The notes under the pieces were generated by a model. The model was not told where the DNA came from. It worked only from the letters and a program-made list of their open reading frames with translations, and did no database searches. A stretch of DNA of 8,237 nt from Pseudomonadota bacterium (GTDB taxonomy: Bacteria > Myxococcota_A > Polyangia > Polyangiales > Polyangiaceae), in assembly GCA_023428245.1 (NCBI GenBank), contig JAEYYX010000107.1, positions 1 through 8,237 on the forward strand. The letters run 5' to 3'. Of the stretch, positions 1 to 6,599 are shown piece by piece (the first letter of the stretch is position 1; every line of letters begins with the position of its first letter). Position numbers and translations under genes: made by a program.

Positions 1-39
1 ATTGGCCCCCGCCCCTGGGCGGCGGCTCTTCGACCTTTC

Positions 40-59
40 GGACTCGGGGAGTCCCTTTT
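40..59 (+). terminator. Possible intrinsic terminator for a plus-strand gene left of the window
   Basis: GGACT (40-44) and AGTCC (50-54) form a perfect stem, extended by C45-G49 around a GGG loop. After one C it is followed by TTTT (56-59). The T run lies on the plus-strand 3' side, so the element is oriented for a gene entering from the left, convergent with the HEAT lipoprotein gene that ends at 69. Read on the minus strand there is no T run, so it is a poor terminator for that gene. The stem is short and the upstream gene is not visible. Confidence 0.35.
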
Positions 60-68
60 GCAGGGTGA

Positions 69-1823
69 TCAGGAGCCGCGCGCCAGGAGGCGGTAGGAGA
101 CCTGACGGAGCCCGGAATCACCTGCCGCTTTGTGCGTGTCCGGTGATTTGGCGTTCTTTTCGAGGATCGCGTTGAGCGCATCCTGGACCGCCTGGTCGCC
201 CTTCGGAGTCAGGTAGTCAATCGTCTGCGCAGCGACGAAGCGCACCGCTGCGTTGTCGATTCCGTCGAGGTGCTTGATGAGATCGTCGCGGCTCTCTGCG
301 TTGCCGAGCACACCGATCATGTAAGCAGCCTTGATGGCGCCGAGCTGGTTCTTCTCCTCTTGGTAGACGCTCTTCTCAACAGCTTCGAGGTAGCAGGCGA
401 CCTTGTCTCCGCACTCCTTCACGACGGCTTCGCCGCCCTTCACGAGATCCTCCATCTTGTACTTCTTGGCTGCGGCCGAGACGTCACCCCAGTACTTGGC
501 CGGAGCGAGCTTGAGTGCGGACATCGTGAGTGCTTGCTGAAGAGCGGTCTTCTCCTCGCCGCCGCCCTTTGTCTTCTCGGCCATCTCGAGCAACCACGGG
601 ATCATGCTTGGGTCGTAGAACTGAGCGGCGGCCTCTGCGAGCAGGACCAGACCGGGCGTTCCTTGAACGGCGGTGTCGAGCGGGATGCTCTCGAAGGCCT
701 TCTTGAAGGCTTCCTTGGAAGCGGGGGTGGCCGGAATCTTCGCGAGTTCGCGGGCGACCAAGACCTTATCAGTGTTGTCCGCCTTTCCTTCGAGGATCGA
801 GACGAGCGGCGCGATGCCTTCGCTGCGGCTCGTGAGGCCGATGATGCTCGCGGCGATCGAGAGCGCCGGGTTCCCCTTCGGCTCTTCCTTGAGGTCCTGA
901 GCTTTGACGAGCTCTTTCTTGTGGAAGGCGACGAGCGGATCCTTCTCGTCGAGCATCTTGATGGCGCGGTCGACGGAGGGCTTGCCGATCTTGACGAGGG
1001 CGAGCAGCGCCGTGGTAGCGATTGAGCCCTTGGCCGGGGTCAGGATAACCTTGATGAGCGGTTCGACGGCGGCAGGGTCGCGGAGCTCACCGAGGACTTG
1101 AGCCGCGGTGACCTGCCAGAACTGCTGGCTACGGAAGGGATCGATGAGATCGCGTGCCTGTTCTTTGGTCTTCGCTGCCTGCGGATCTTTCATCTCTTGC
1201 TCGAGCAGAGCGATGAGCGAAGAAGACCAACCGGGATCGGGAGCGGCCACCATCGCTTCGCTGTAGTCGCGGTAGGTGATGCCACCGAGCATCGTGTGCG
1301 CCTCGAGTTTCTCGAACGCAGCGAGCACGCTCGGGGCGAGCTCCTTCGACTTCATGTCACCGTAGGCGCGCACAGCCCACTTGATATCGGCTTCGTCCTT
1401 CGTCTTGCGCGGACGATTCGCGAACTCATCGAAAGCCTTCTTCAGGGCGGGGAGCGCGCGAGGATCGCGGAAATCGGCGAGCAAGCGAATCAAGCTGACG
1501 CGGGTCGCGGTGTCGAGGTCCGCGTAGTTCGTCACGTAGGCTTCCGTGAGGGGGCCGACCAGCTTGTCCTCGAGCTCCTTGACGACCTTCTCTTCCTTGT
1601 CGCCGTTCGCCTTGGTGAGCGCGTCGTCCAAGAACTGCGTGAGGCGCTTGACGGAGCGCGGACGCCACTGCGGGTCGTCCATCTTGTCGAGCCAATATTC
1701 TGGCTGATTCTCGTTCTTACAGCCGACGAGGACTGGGGAAACGAGAGCAGCGGTGGTGACGGCTGCGGAGCCGATGAGCAGGGAACGGAGAAGCGCGTAG
1801 GTAGCGCGCGAGGCTCGGAACAT
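69..1823 (-). CDS. HEAT-repeat lipoprotein
   Basis: This 584-aa protein is predicted to be a secreted, lipid-anchored scaffold. Its N-terminus (MFRASRATYALLRSLLIG) is a basic signal peptide with a hydrophobic core, ending in the lipobox LVGC with the modified cysteine at residue 35. The rest is almost entirely alpha-helical with HEAT-like helix pairs, for example near residues 105-135 (FRDPRALPALKKAF), 238-262 (GELRDPAAVEPLIKVIL), 268-300, 322-347 and 491-540 (IGVLGNAESRDDLIKHL). HEAT solenoids usually bind other proteins; no catalytic motif is visible and the partner is unknown. The ATG start is supported by GGGAGGA about eight bases upstream (1832-1838 on the minus strand) and by a promoter further upstream. 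It appears monocistronic, separated by 167 nt from the nucleotidase gene on the same strand. The lipoprotein and repeat calls are firm; the function is not. Confidence 0.88.
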   Translation of the reverse strand: MFRASRATYALLRSLLIGSAAVTTAALVSPVLVGCKNENQPEYWLDKMDDPQWRPRSVKRLTQFLDDALTKANGDKEEKVVKELEDKLVGPLTEAYVTNYADLDTATRVSLIRLLADFRDPRALPALKKAFDEFANRPRKTKDEADIKWAVRAYGDMKSKELAPSVLAAFEKLEAHTMLGGITYRDYSEAMVAAPDPGWSSSLIALLEQEMKDPQAAKTKEQARDLIDPFRSQQFWQVTAAQVLGELRDPAAVEPLIKVILTPAKGSIATTALLALVKIGKPSVDRAIKMLDEKDPLVAFHKKELVKAQDLKEEPKGNPALSIAASIIGLTSRSEGIAPLVSILEGKADNTDKVLVARELAKIPATPASKEAFKKAFESIPLDTAVQGTPGLVLLAEAAAQFYDPSMIPWLLEMAEKTKGGGEEKTALQQALTMSALKLAPAKYWGDVSAAAKKYKMEDLVKGGEAVVKECGDKVACYLEAVEKSVYQEEKNQLGAIKAAYMIGVLGNAESRDDLIKHLDGIDNAAVRFVAAQTIDYLTPKGDQAVQDALNAILEKNAKSPDTHKAAGDSGLRQVSYRLLARGS

Positions 1824-1831
1824 TCTGATTT

Positions 1832-1838
1832 TCCTCCC
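1832..1838 (-). promoter_or_regulatory. Shine-Dalgarno site of the HEAT lipoprotein gene
   Basis: The minus strand reads GGGAGGA here, followed by AAATCAGA and then the ATG. It is the strongest ribosome-binding site in the window and fixes the start codon at 1823. Confidence 0.7.
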
Positions 1839-1877
1839 GAAAGATCCTGGTGGTAGGCGCGAATCTGCGCGTGCAGC

Positions 1878-1907
1878 ACCCTATGCCCCTCGGGGTGAAA
1901 CTGTCAA
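1878..1907 (-). promoter_or_regulatory. Sigma70-type promoter of the HEAT lipoprotein gene
   Basis: On the minus strand a perfect -35 hexamer TTGACA (1902-1907) is followed after 18 nt by TAGGGT (1878-1883). The latter matches the three most important -10 positions (T, A and the final T). Transcription would begin near 1871, giving a leader of roughly 50 nt that ends in the strong ribosome-binding site. Position and orientation suit the gene starting at 1823. The -10 is imperfect and nothing here shows regulation. Confidence 0.55.
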
Positions 1908-1967
1908 CGAAACCGCAAAGTCGCCGAGGCGTCGTCCCGCGATCACGTTCGGACGCAGTGTCGGGAA

Positions 1968-1986
1968 ACACACTCCGTCTGTGTGT
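1968..1986 (-). terminator. Weak hairpin after the nucleotidase gene
   Basis: Five bases past the TAA stop of the nucleotidase gene, the minus strand has ACACAC, a 7-nt loop and GTGTGT, a perfect 6-bp stem. It is followed by TTCCC. The stem is short and only half GC, and the T run is minimal, so termination here is a guess. On the plus strand the same hairpin is followed by GGTTTT. Confidence 0.3.
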
Positions 1987-1990
1987 GGTT

Positions 1991-2830
1991 TTATACCCGA
2001 CTGCGTTTCTCGAGCTCAGCCTCGAGGAGCGGCGCTACCAGTCGAATCGTCTCGCCGTGGAGATTCGGGTTCCCCGCCACGATGCCAGTATCATTTTTCA
2101 AGCTCGGCGCCCGGTAATCGAGGACCTTGCCAAGTGCGTCTGTGTAGGTGCCTCCAGCCGCGCGCACGATGGCCTCCGGAGCACAGGCGTCCCAACGGCA
2201 TCCTGCGTGCTCGGGGGCGAGGTATATATCAGCGCGTCCGTCGACGACCGCTGCGCCCTTCAGCCCTGCGCTCCCGATCGCTAGCACCCGCGAGACAGCG
2301 AGCCGTTCGATCGCCTGTTCGAGAAGGCTTGTTCTATGGGACCGGGACGAGACGACGGCCGCGTCCGAGAGCGAGAGCGTCTCCGGGACCCGAACCTCAC
2401 TCACCGAGCCATCTCGATCGATGCGAAAGGCCCCCTGCCCGAGAGCGCCCACCCAGGCGATGCCAGAGACGGGAGCGACGAGGACCCCGTGGGTCGGACG
2501 CTGCCCGTCGAGCAGCCCGATCATGACGACAAAATCGTCGGTCCTGTCGACGAAGGCTCGCGTGCCGTCGACGGGATCGACAAAGAAGACGCGCTCGTAG
2601 TTGCGAAAATCTGCCCAATCTTCCTCGGGGCTCTCCTCTGCAACGACCGGGGTGTCCGGCTCGAGTTCGCGGAGCCGCGCACAGATCAATGTGTTGGCGC
2701 GGCGGTCAGCCTCGGTCACAGGGTCCGCGGGACCCTTGTAGTCGACGGCAAACGGCCGCGCGTACACGTCCATGATCTCACGAGCAGCCTCGCGCCCAAT
2801 CGCAAGGAGGTTCTGGAGCAGCGCATCCAT
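1991..2830 (-). CDS. cysQ: CysQ-like 3'(2'),5'-bisphosphate nucleotidase / inositol monophosphatase family
   Basis: This 279-aa protein carries the complete metal-dependent phosphatase signature of the inositol monophosphatase superfamily. It has DPVTEAD (36-42), VAEES with acidic metal ligands (63-67), VDPVDGT (84-90) and the C-terminal CRWDACAPEAI with its metal-binding Asp (D214). The SRSH stretch (162-165), the IGSAGLK segment (185-191) and the ending GKVLDY...N.G resemble E. coli CysQ more than SuhB. CysQ removes the 3' phosphate from 3'-phosphoadenosine 5'-phosphate, a by-product of sulfate assimilation and sulfotransfer; acting on an inositol or other sugar phosphate is the main alternative. 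Its start lies 10 nt behind the stop of the aldo/keto reductase-like gene, so the two are probably cotranscribed. The ribosome-binding site is weak (AGGCGG). Family is certain; the exact substrate is inferred. Confidence 0.85.
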   Translation of the reverse strand: MDALLQNLLAIGREAAREIMDVYARPFAVDYKGPADPVTEADRRANTLICARLRELEPDTPVVAEESPEEDWADFRNYERVFFVDPVDGTRAFVDRTDDFVVMIGLLDGQRPTHGVLVAPVSGIAWVGALGQGAFRIDRDGSVSEVRVPETLSLSDAAVVSSRSHRTSLLEQAIERLAVSRVLAIGSAGLKGAAVVDGRADIYLAPEHAGCRWDACAPEAIVRAAGGTYTDALGKVLDYRAPSLKNDTGIVAGNPNLHGETIRLVAPLLEAELEKRSRV

Positions 2831-2840
2831 CGGGGGCCGC

Positions 2841-3791
2841 CTAGCGTGTCACACCAAAATCCGAAAGGCGCGCTTCGAGAGCGGTCCGTTTGACCTCGCT
2901 CAAGGGCTCGCCCCGGGTCTCGCGGACGAGCTGGTCGAGCTGTTGGCTCTGCCTGGGGCCGAGGATCACGCTCGAGCAGAGACTCTCGGCGAGGGCGAAG
3001 AGGACGGCCGCCGCTCGCATGGTGGGGACGTCTCCTGACACCAGGGGACGCACAGCGGCGAGCTGGTTGATGCGCGTGCGAACGGCTCCGTCGGGCCAGC
3101 GCTTTCCTCGGTGGTCTCCGTAGGAAAACATCTTGCCTGGGAGCCATCGATTTGTGAGCAGGCCGTAAGCGAGCACGCTGTGGAACAGGAGGCCGACTCC
3201 TGTCTCGGCGATCTTGTCGCGCAGGGCGCGGTAGGGTTCGACGTGGAAAATGTTGTAGGTGAGGCTGAGCACGTCGACGCCCGCCTCGAGGGCCTTCTGT
3301 CCGACGTCGGCGCTTCCAGCGCTGACGCCAAAGGCTGCGATGTCGCCGCACTTTTTGAGCTCCCGGAGCACATCGAGTGCGTCGCTCTTCTCAAGAGCGC
3401 GCGGGCTCGGGTTGTGGAGGAGAGCGATGACACGAGGAGGTCTCCCTCGGCCCTCGCCGCGCAAACGCTCGAGGGATTCGCTCGACTGCCGCTTCAGAAA
3501 GTCCGCCGAGAAGTCGCGGCGCGAAGGCGCAGCGCTGCGGTCCGTTCCCCAGCGTGTGACAACGATCGCGTCCTTGTCTTCGAGAGTCTTGCCAAGGTCA
3601 GTCTCGAGCACCCCACCGCTATAAGAGGCGCTCGTCTCGAACAGGTTGATGCCCATCGCGAGCGCGCGCGTGAAGAGTCCGGGGATATCGCCTTCGAGAA
3701 CGGACCCGTAGCTTTCGGGGACGAGGCCCCAGGTTCCGAGCCCGAGCTCGCTCACTTCGATGCCGGTCTTTCCGAGCTTGCGCTTCTTCAT
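2841..3791 (-). CDS. Aldo/keto reductase-family protein with altered catalytic tetrad
   Basis: The 316-aa length and the N-terminus (KLGKTGIEVSELGLGTWGL) are typical of the aldo/keto reductase superfamily, (beta/alpha)8-barrel NAD(P)H-dependent carbonyl reductases. The expected landmarks follow in order: GINLFETSASY (48-57), IVVTRWG (76-82), ALLHNPS (123-129), GVSAGS (155-160) and a cofactor-binding-like SVILGPR (274-280). Aligning by eye to the usual FDTA..Y / TK / H tetrad gives Glu52, Tyr57, Arg80 and His126. The catalytic Asp and Lys therefore appear replaced by Glu and Arg, while the proton donor Tyr and the His remain. The protein may have altered or no reductase activity. It is the first gene of a two-gene unit with the CysQ-like gene and diverges from trmB. 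The ATG has only a weak upstream AGGGCGG. Confidence 0.85.
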   Translation of the reverse strand: MKKRKLGKTGIEVSELGLGTWGLVPESYGSVLEGDIPGLFTRALAMGINLFETSASYSGGVLETDLGKTLEDKDAIVVTRWGTDRSAAPSRRDFSADFLKRQSSESLERLRGEGRGRPPRVIALLHNPSPRALEKSDALDVLRELKKCGDIAAFGVSAGSADVGQKALEAGVDVLSLTYNIFHVEPYRALRDKIAETGVGLLFHSVLAYGLLTNRWLPGKMFSYGDHRGKRWPDGAVRTRINQLAAVRPLVSGDVPTMRAAAVLFALAESLCSSVILGPRQSQQLDQLVRETRGEPLSEVKRTALEARLSDFGVTR

Positions 3792-3861
3792 CCGCCCTAT
3801 TCATACACGAGACGGCCCCCTTGCTTCACCCCGGAAGGCGGCCTAAGGCCCGCTTCCCCCC
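3792..3861. promoter_or_regulatory. Divergent intergenic region between the reductase-like gene and trmB
   Basis: These 70 nt must serve both the leftward gene (ATG at 3791) and trmB (GTG at 3862). On the minus strand TATGAA close to the start codon could be a -10, but no good -35 is found at 16-18 nt. The plus strand shows no recognisable promoter. AAGG at 3845-3848 is the only plausible ribosome-binding site for trmB. Promoters are inferred from gene orientation only. Confidence 0.3.
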
Positions 3862-4512
3862 GTGCCGCCCGATTCCGCCATCCCCCGGCCCGCTCCGCGC
3901 TTCGTCGACCCCTACGCCCATGCGCCGCGGCTCCCCGAAGAAGGGCCCGTCGATCTCCGCGCTGTCTTCCATGGTCCGCCGGCACCGGGCCCTGTCGAGC
4001 TCGAAATCGGCCCCGGCCGCGGCTGGTTTACGGTTGAGAGGCTCGAGCTCGAGCCCGGAGCGTACGTCGTGGGGCTCGAGATCAAGCGGAAATGGGCCAC
4101 GATTGTCGACGAGCGCCTAAAAAAGCGCGGCCTCGGCGGGCGCGGGCGCGTGTTTGCCGAAGATGCACGCTTGATCGTGCCGCGTCTCGAGCCGGGTAGC
4201 CTCGCCCGCGTCTATCTCCATTTTCCCGATCCCTGGTGGAAGAAGAAGCACCAGAAGCGCCTCGTCCTCGGCGCTCCGCTGCTCGATGGCCTCGCGCGCG
4301 CTCTCGCACCGGAGGGAGAGTTCTTCGTACAGACGGACGTAGTCGAGCGCGCTGAGCGTTACGAAACTGAGATCGACGCCCACGGCGGCTTCCGCCCCGC
4401 GCGGGCGGCGGCGCGGATCGAGGACCACTCCTATGGGGCTCGCTCCCCGCGGGAGCGCATCGCGATGCGCGATGGCATTCCTGTCTATCGCCTTCTCTAT
4501 CAAAAGCGCTGA
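3862..4512 (+). CDS. trmB: tRNA (guanine-N7-)-methyltransferase TrmB
   Basis: The enzyme uses S-adenosylmethionine to methylate N7 of guanosine 46 in the variable loop of tRNAs, in the cytoplasm. The 216-aa length is normal for the family. The SAM-binding motif is EIGPGRGWF (48-56), followed by the acidic strand GLEIK (71-75) and EDAR (100-103). The TrmB signature HFPDPWWKKKHQKRL spans 120-134 and contains the conserved Asp that takes part in catalysis. The C-terminal substrate segment is SPRERIAMRDGIPVYRLL, a variant of the usual T-x-Y-E-x-x form. The GTG start is chosen because the frame has no other early start before the conserved region. It is the first of a run of plus-strand genes; the following lipoprotein gene begins about 80 nt after its stop. 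It lies about 3 kb from the tRNA cluster, which may be coincidence. Confidence 0.93.
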   Translation: MPPDSAIPRPAPRFVDPYAHAPRLPEEGPVDLRAVFHGPPAPGPVELEIGPGRGWFTVERLELEPGAYVVGLEIKRKWATIVDERLKKRGLGGRGRVFAEDARLIVPRLEPGSLARVYLHFPDPWWKKKHQKRLVLGAPLLDGLARALAPEGEFFVQTDVVERAERYETEIDAHGGFRPARAAARIEDHSYGARSPRERIAMRDGIPVYRLLYQKR

Positions 4513-4523
4513 GATTTTGCGCG

Positions 4524-4555
4524 AACGCGGGCTCGCGTTGCCGCCCGGCCGCGGC
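4524..4555 (+). repeat. Two tandem perfect hairpins after trmB
   Basis: AACGCG (4524-4529) pairs with CGCGTT (4534-4539) over a 4-nt loop. Next to it GCCGC (4540-4544) pairs with GCGGC (4551-4555) over CCGGCC. No T run follows, so this is not a classical intrinsic terminator. It could separate trmB mRNA from the lipoprotein mRNA or protect an RNA 3' end. In DNA this GC-rich, short inverted repeats arise by chance fairly often. Confidence 0.35.
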
Positions 4556-4594
4556 AGTTGTGACCCGGGACCATCGCGCTTACGCTCAGAGACC

Positions 4595-5080
4595 GTGCAT
4601 CGCGCTGCCGCTCCGGGGATGATCGCCGCACTTTCGGCCCTCGTGATCCTCGCGCCCGCGTGCCAGAGCTACTCGAGTCAGCTCGTGCGCGCTCAGGCCT
4701 TCTATCAAGAGAGCCGCTACGAGGACGCCCTCGCTATCTTTCGTTATCTCGGGCCGAATGAGGGAGCCCTCGAGCCGAGGCAGCGGGTTCGCTACTACTA
4801 CCTTCGGGGGATGACGGACGCGCGGCTCGGATTCAAAGATGACGCCCGCTATTGGCTTGCGCTGGCCCGGGTGAGTCTGAAGAGCGCCGCGAGCGGGCTC
4901 ACGCCCGAGGAAGCAGACCGACTCGAGCTGACGCTCGGTGAGATGAACGAAGGTCATCGCCGCACCATGCGGGGGTACGTCGAAACGGTAGAGGCTCCGG
5001 TGATGTCGTGTCGCTGGAGCAGTGATTGCGAGGACGGTTACGTGTGCAAGGCGAATCAGTGTGTGAGCACAGACTCTTGA
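4595..5080 (+). CDS. Small TPR-like lipoprotein with four-cysteine tail
   Basis: This is a 161-aa predicted lipoprotein with the GTG start at 4595. The frame stays open further upstream into trmB, but this start gives a sensible signal peptide: MHRAAAPG, a hydrophobic core, and a cleavage site LAPAC with the modified cysteine at residue 23. An ATG at 4619 is the alternative but would leave no basic residue. Residues about 30-100 form TPR-like helix pairs (AFYQESRYEDALAIFRYLG, then YYYLRGMTDARLGFKDDARYWLALAR). The C-terminus has a compact cysteine pattern C139-x5-C145-x5-C151-x4-C156 (SDCEDGYVC), which looks like a small disulfide knot, consistent with an extracytoplasmic site. Function unknown. 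It is followed 77 nt later by a second, larger TPR lipoprotein, so the pair may work together. Confidence 0.8.
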   Translation: MHRAAAPGMIAALSALVILAPACQSYSSQLVRAQAFYQESRYEDALAIFRYLGPNEGALEPRQRVRYYYLRGMTDARLGFKDDARYWLALARVSLKSAASGLTPEEADRLELTLGEMNEGHRRTMRGYVETVEAPVMSCRWSSDCEDGYVCKANQCVSTDS

Positions 5081-5157
5081 AGTCAGGGGCGGAAGTGAAC
5101 GGTTGCCCTGAGAGGCGGCTCGGAGCGGCAGGAGCTCAGGAGCCGGGGCCGCGACGA

Positions 5158-6327
5158 ATGCTCGGCGTGAAGCGCGCGTTTGGTCTCAGTCCTTCGCGGA
5201 GCCTGGTCTCGGTGGCGCTTTGTCTGCTCGCGCTCGGCTGCGCGGGCCGAGGAAAAGGGGCAAGCGCACCCGGTCATGATACCCATGTGAACGTCCCGAC
5301 GACGGTCATCACGAAAGACACGGGAGAGAACATCGCGGATTTGCTCGCACGGGCCGATCGCGCGGCAGAGGATGGCGCTTACGAAGAGGCGATCCACCTC
5401 TACCATCGAGTCATTGATGCCGATCTCGAGGGAGACTACCGTACGCGCGCGTTCATCGGTCTCGGCACGATCCACGACGTGGAGGGCCGAGCCGAAGCTG
5501 CCCTCGCCGCTTATCAGAGCGCAGTGCCTACGAGCGGCCCGTCCTCGCGGCCCGAGGTGGGGCCCCTGCGTGTTCGGATTGTCCGCCTGCTCGTGTTCCT
5601 CGAGCGCTTCGTCGAAGCGGAGGAGGTCGCTCGAGAGCTCGACCCGGGCGAGAGACCTGTGCTCGAAGCGGTCATCGTGCATGCCGCGCGCGCCTTGGGA
5701 CTCGTCGAGCGCGGGGAGTTGGAAGCGGCGGCGCTCGAAATTGGGCGCGGCAGGCAGCGGCTCGACGAGTCCGGGCTTGGTCAGCTGATCGAGGTTCCGC
5801 TCGACGTCGCCGCTCTCGAGTATGCCCGGGGTGAGCTCGAGCGACGCCGCGCCGAGGCCATTGATTTCGACCCGTTGCCGCTGGATTTCGCGGCGGCGCT
5901 CGAGGAGCGATGCCGTCACATTCTCGACGCTCAGGCGGCCTACTCGGAGGTCATGAAGGCGGGTAGTGCCCAGTACTCCGCGATGGCGGGTGTGCGCGTC
6001 GGGGGCTTGTATCAAGCTCTCCACTCCGATTTGATCCGAATGGGCCGCCCGACCACAGCGGACACTCCAGAAAAGCGCATGTTGTTCGAGGCAGCTCTGC
6101 GTCTTCGCTACGCGATCCTGCTCAGGAAAGCGGCTGCGATGATGGAAAGCACAGTGCGAATGATCGAGCGCACGGGGGAGGGCGGCGCGTGGACGGAGCG
6201 CGCGCGACGTGCGCTCAGTGAAATATCACAAGCGGAGCGGAGCGAGCAGGCGCTCATCGACGCGCTTCCGGTCGCGCGAGCGGACATCGAACGCGCCCTC
6301 GCGGATCTCGGGGAACGGGCGAAGTAG
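5158..6327 (+). CDS. TPR-repeat lipoprotein
   Basis: This 389-aa protein starts at the ATG at 5158. The open frame extends upstream to 5026, overlapping the previous gene, but this start places a signal peptide at the N-terminus. That peptide has basic residues, a leucine-rich core and the lipobox LALGC, with the modified cysteine at residue 28. AGGAG lies 15 nt upstream, a rather long spacing. Residues about 61-125 form a clear TPR pair (LLARADRAAEDGAYEEAIHLY and GLGTIHDVEGRAEAALAAYQ); the remainder is helical with further TPR-like segments (ARELDPGERPVLEA, ARALGLVERGELEAAALEI). The C-terminal half (DAQAAYSEVMKAGSAQYSAM, LYQALHSDLIRM) is helical and probably also repeat-derived. TPR lipoproteins commonly act as adaptors in envelope complexes; no specific complex can be named from this sequence. 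A 313-aa open frame on the opposite strand is a shadow. Confidence 0.85.
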   Translation: MLGVKRAFGLSPSRSLVSVALCLLALGCAGRGKGASAPGHDTHVNVPTTVITKDTGENIADLLARADRAAEDGAYEEAIHLYHRVIDADLEGDYRTRAFIGLGTIHDVEGRAEAALAAYQSAVPTSGPSSRPEVGPLRVRIVRLLVFLERFVEAEEVARELDPGERPVLEAVIVHAARALGLVERGELEAAALEIGRGRQRLDESGLGQLIEVPLDVAALEYARGELERRRAEAIDFDPLPLDFAAALEERCRHILDAQAAYSEVMKAGSAQYSAMAGVRVGGLYQALHSDLIRMGRPTTADTPEKRMLFEAALRLRYAILLRKAAAMMESTVRMIERTGEGGAWTERARRALSEISQAERSEQALIDALPVARADIERALADLGERAK

Positions 6328-6329
6328 GT

Positions 6330-6590
6330 CGTGCGAGGCTGCCTCCCCCGGGAACCTCTGCTTGGCGCCCTCAGAGCCCTCAGTTCCAGCTCACCGAGGT
6401 CGCTGCGGGGCACAATCTCGGGCAGAGCCCGCTCGTGCTGCGCTGGACGAGGGAGTCGGATGGTTCGACGGGGATCCTCGTGTTTACGGCGCTCTGGCAA
6501 CAGCACACTGCGAAGCCCCTCGCGCGGACCGACAGCATGCGTATCGAAGTCATTTCCGGTCCTACGGGCGCGAGGATTACTCATTACTGA
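6330..6590 (+). pseudogene. Probable start-less or frameshifted coding remnant
   Basis: In this frame the DNA encodes a protein-like peptide (FQLTEVAAGHNLG..., LVLRWTRESDGSTGILVF, MRIEVISGPTGARITHY) ending in TGA at 6588-6590. Counting codons from 6384 to 6587, 53 of 68 end in G or C, as expected for real coding in this genome. The other two frames read as Arg/Ser-rich text. The frame is open back to 6222, yet no ATG, GTG or TTG occurs before GTG at 6435, which would leave only 51 aa and no ribosome-binding site. The reading therefore probably starts in another frame and shifts, perhaps near the CCCCCGGG run at about 6345-6352, or the 5' part is lost. The stop lies 9 nt before the next gene's ATG, as in an operon. 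No family recognised. Confidence 0.45.
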
Positions 6591-6599
6591 GGGACTTTT

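Noticed and set aside
270..1856. Plus-strand open frames of 251 and 252 aa
   Set aside because: They lie opposite the HEAT lipoprotein gene, lack recognisable motifs or a ribosome-binding site, and mirror its GC-rich codons.
3111..4037. Plus-strand open frame of 308 aa
   Set aside because: It is antisense to the reductase-like gene and runs into trmB in another frame; the opposite strand has clear family motifs.
4433..4594. Upstream extension of the small TPR lipoprotein overlapping trmB
   Set aside because: The extra residues precede the signal peptide, are low-complexity Arg/Gly/Pro text, and would bury the lipobox.
5026..5157. Upstream extension of the larger TPR lipoprotein
   Set aside because: It overlaps the previous gene and would put about 44 residues before the signal peptide; the ATG at 5158 fits better.
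5083..6024. Minus-strand open frame of 313 aa
   Set aside because: It is antisense to the TPR lipoprotein, which has a signal peptide, lipobox and TPR motifs; the minus-strand translation has none.
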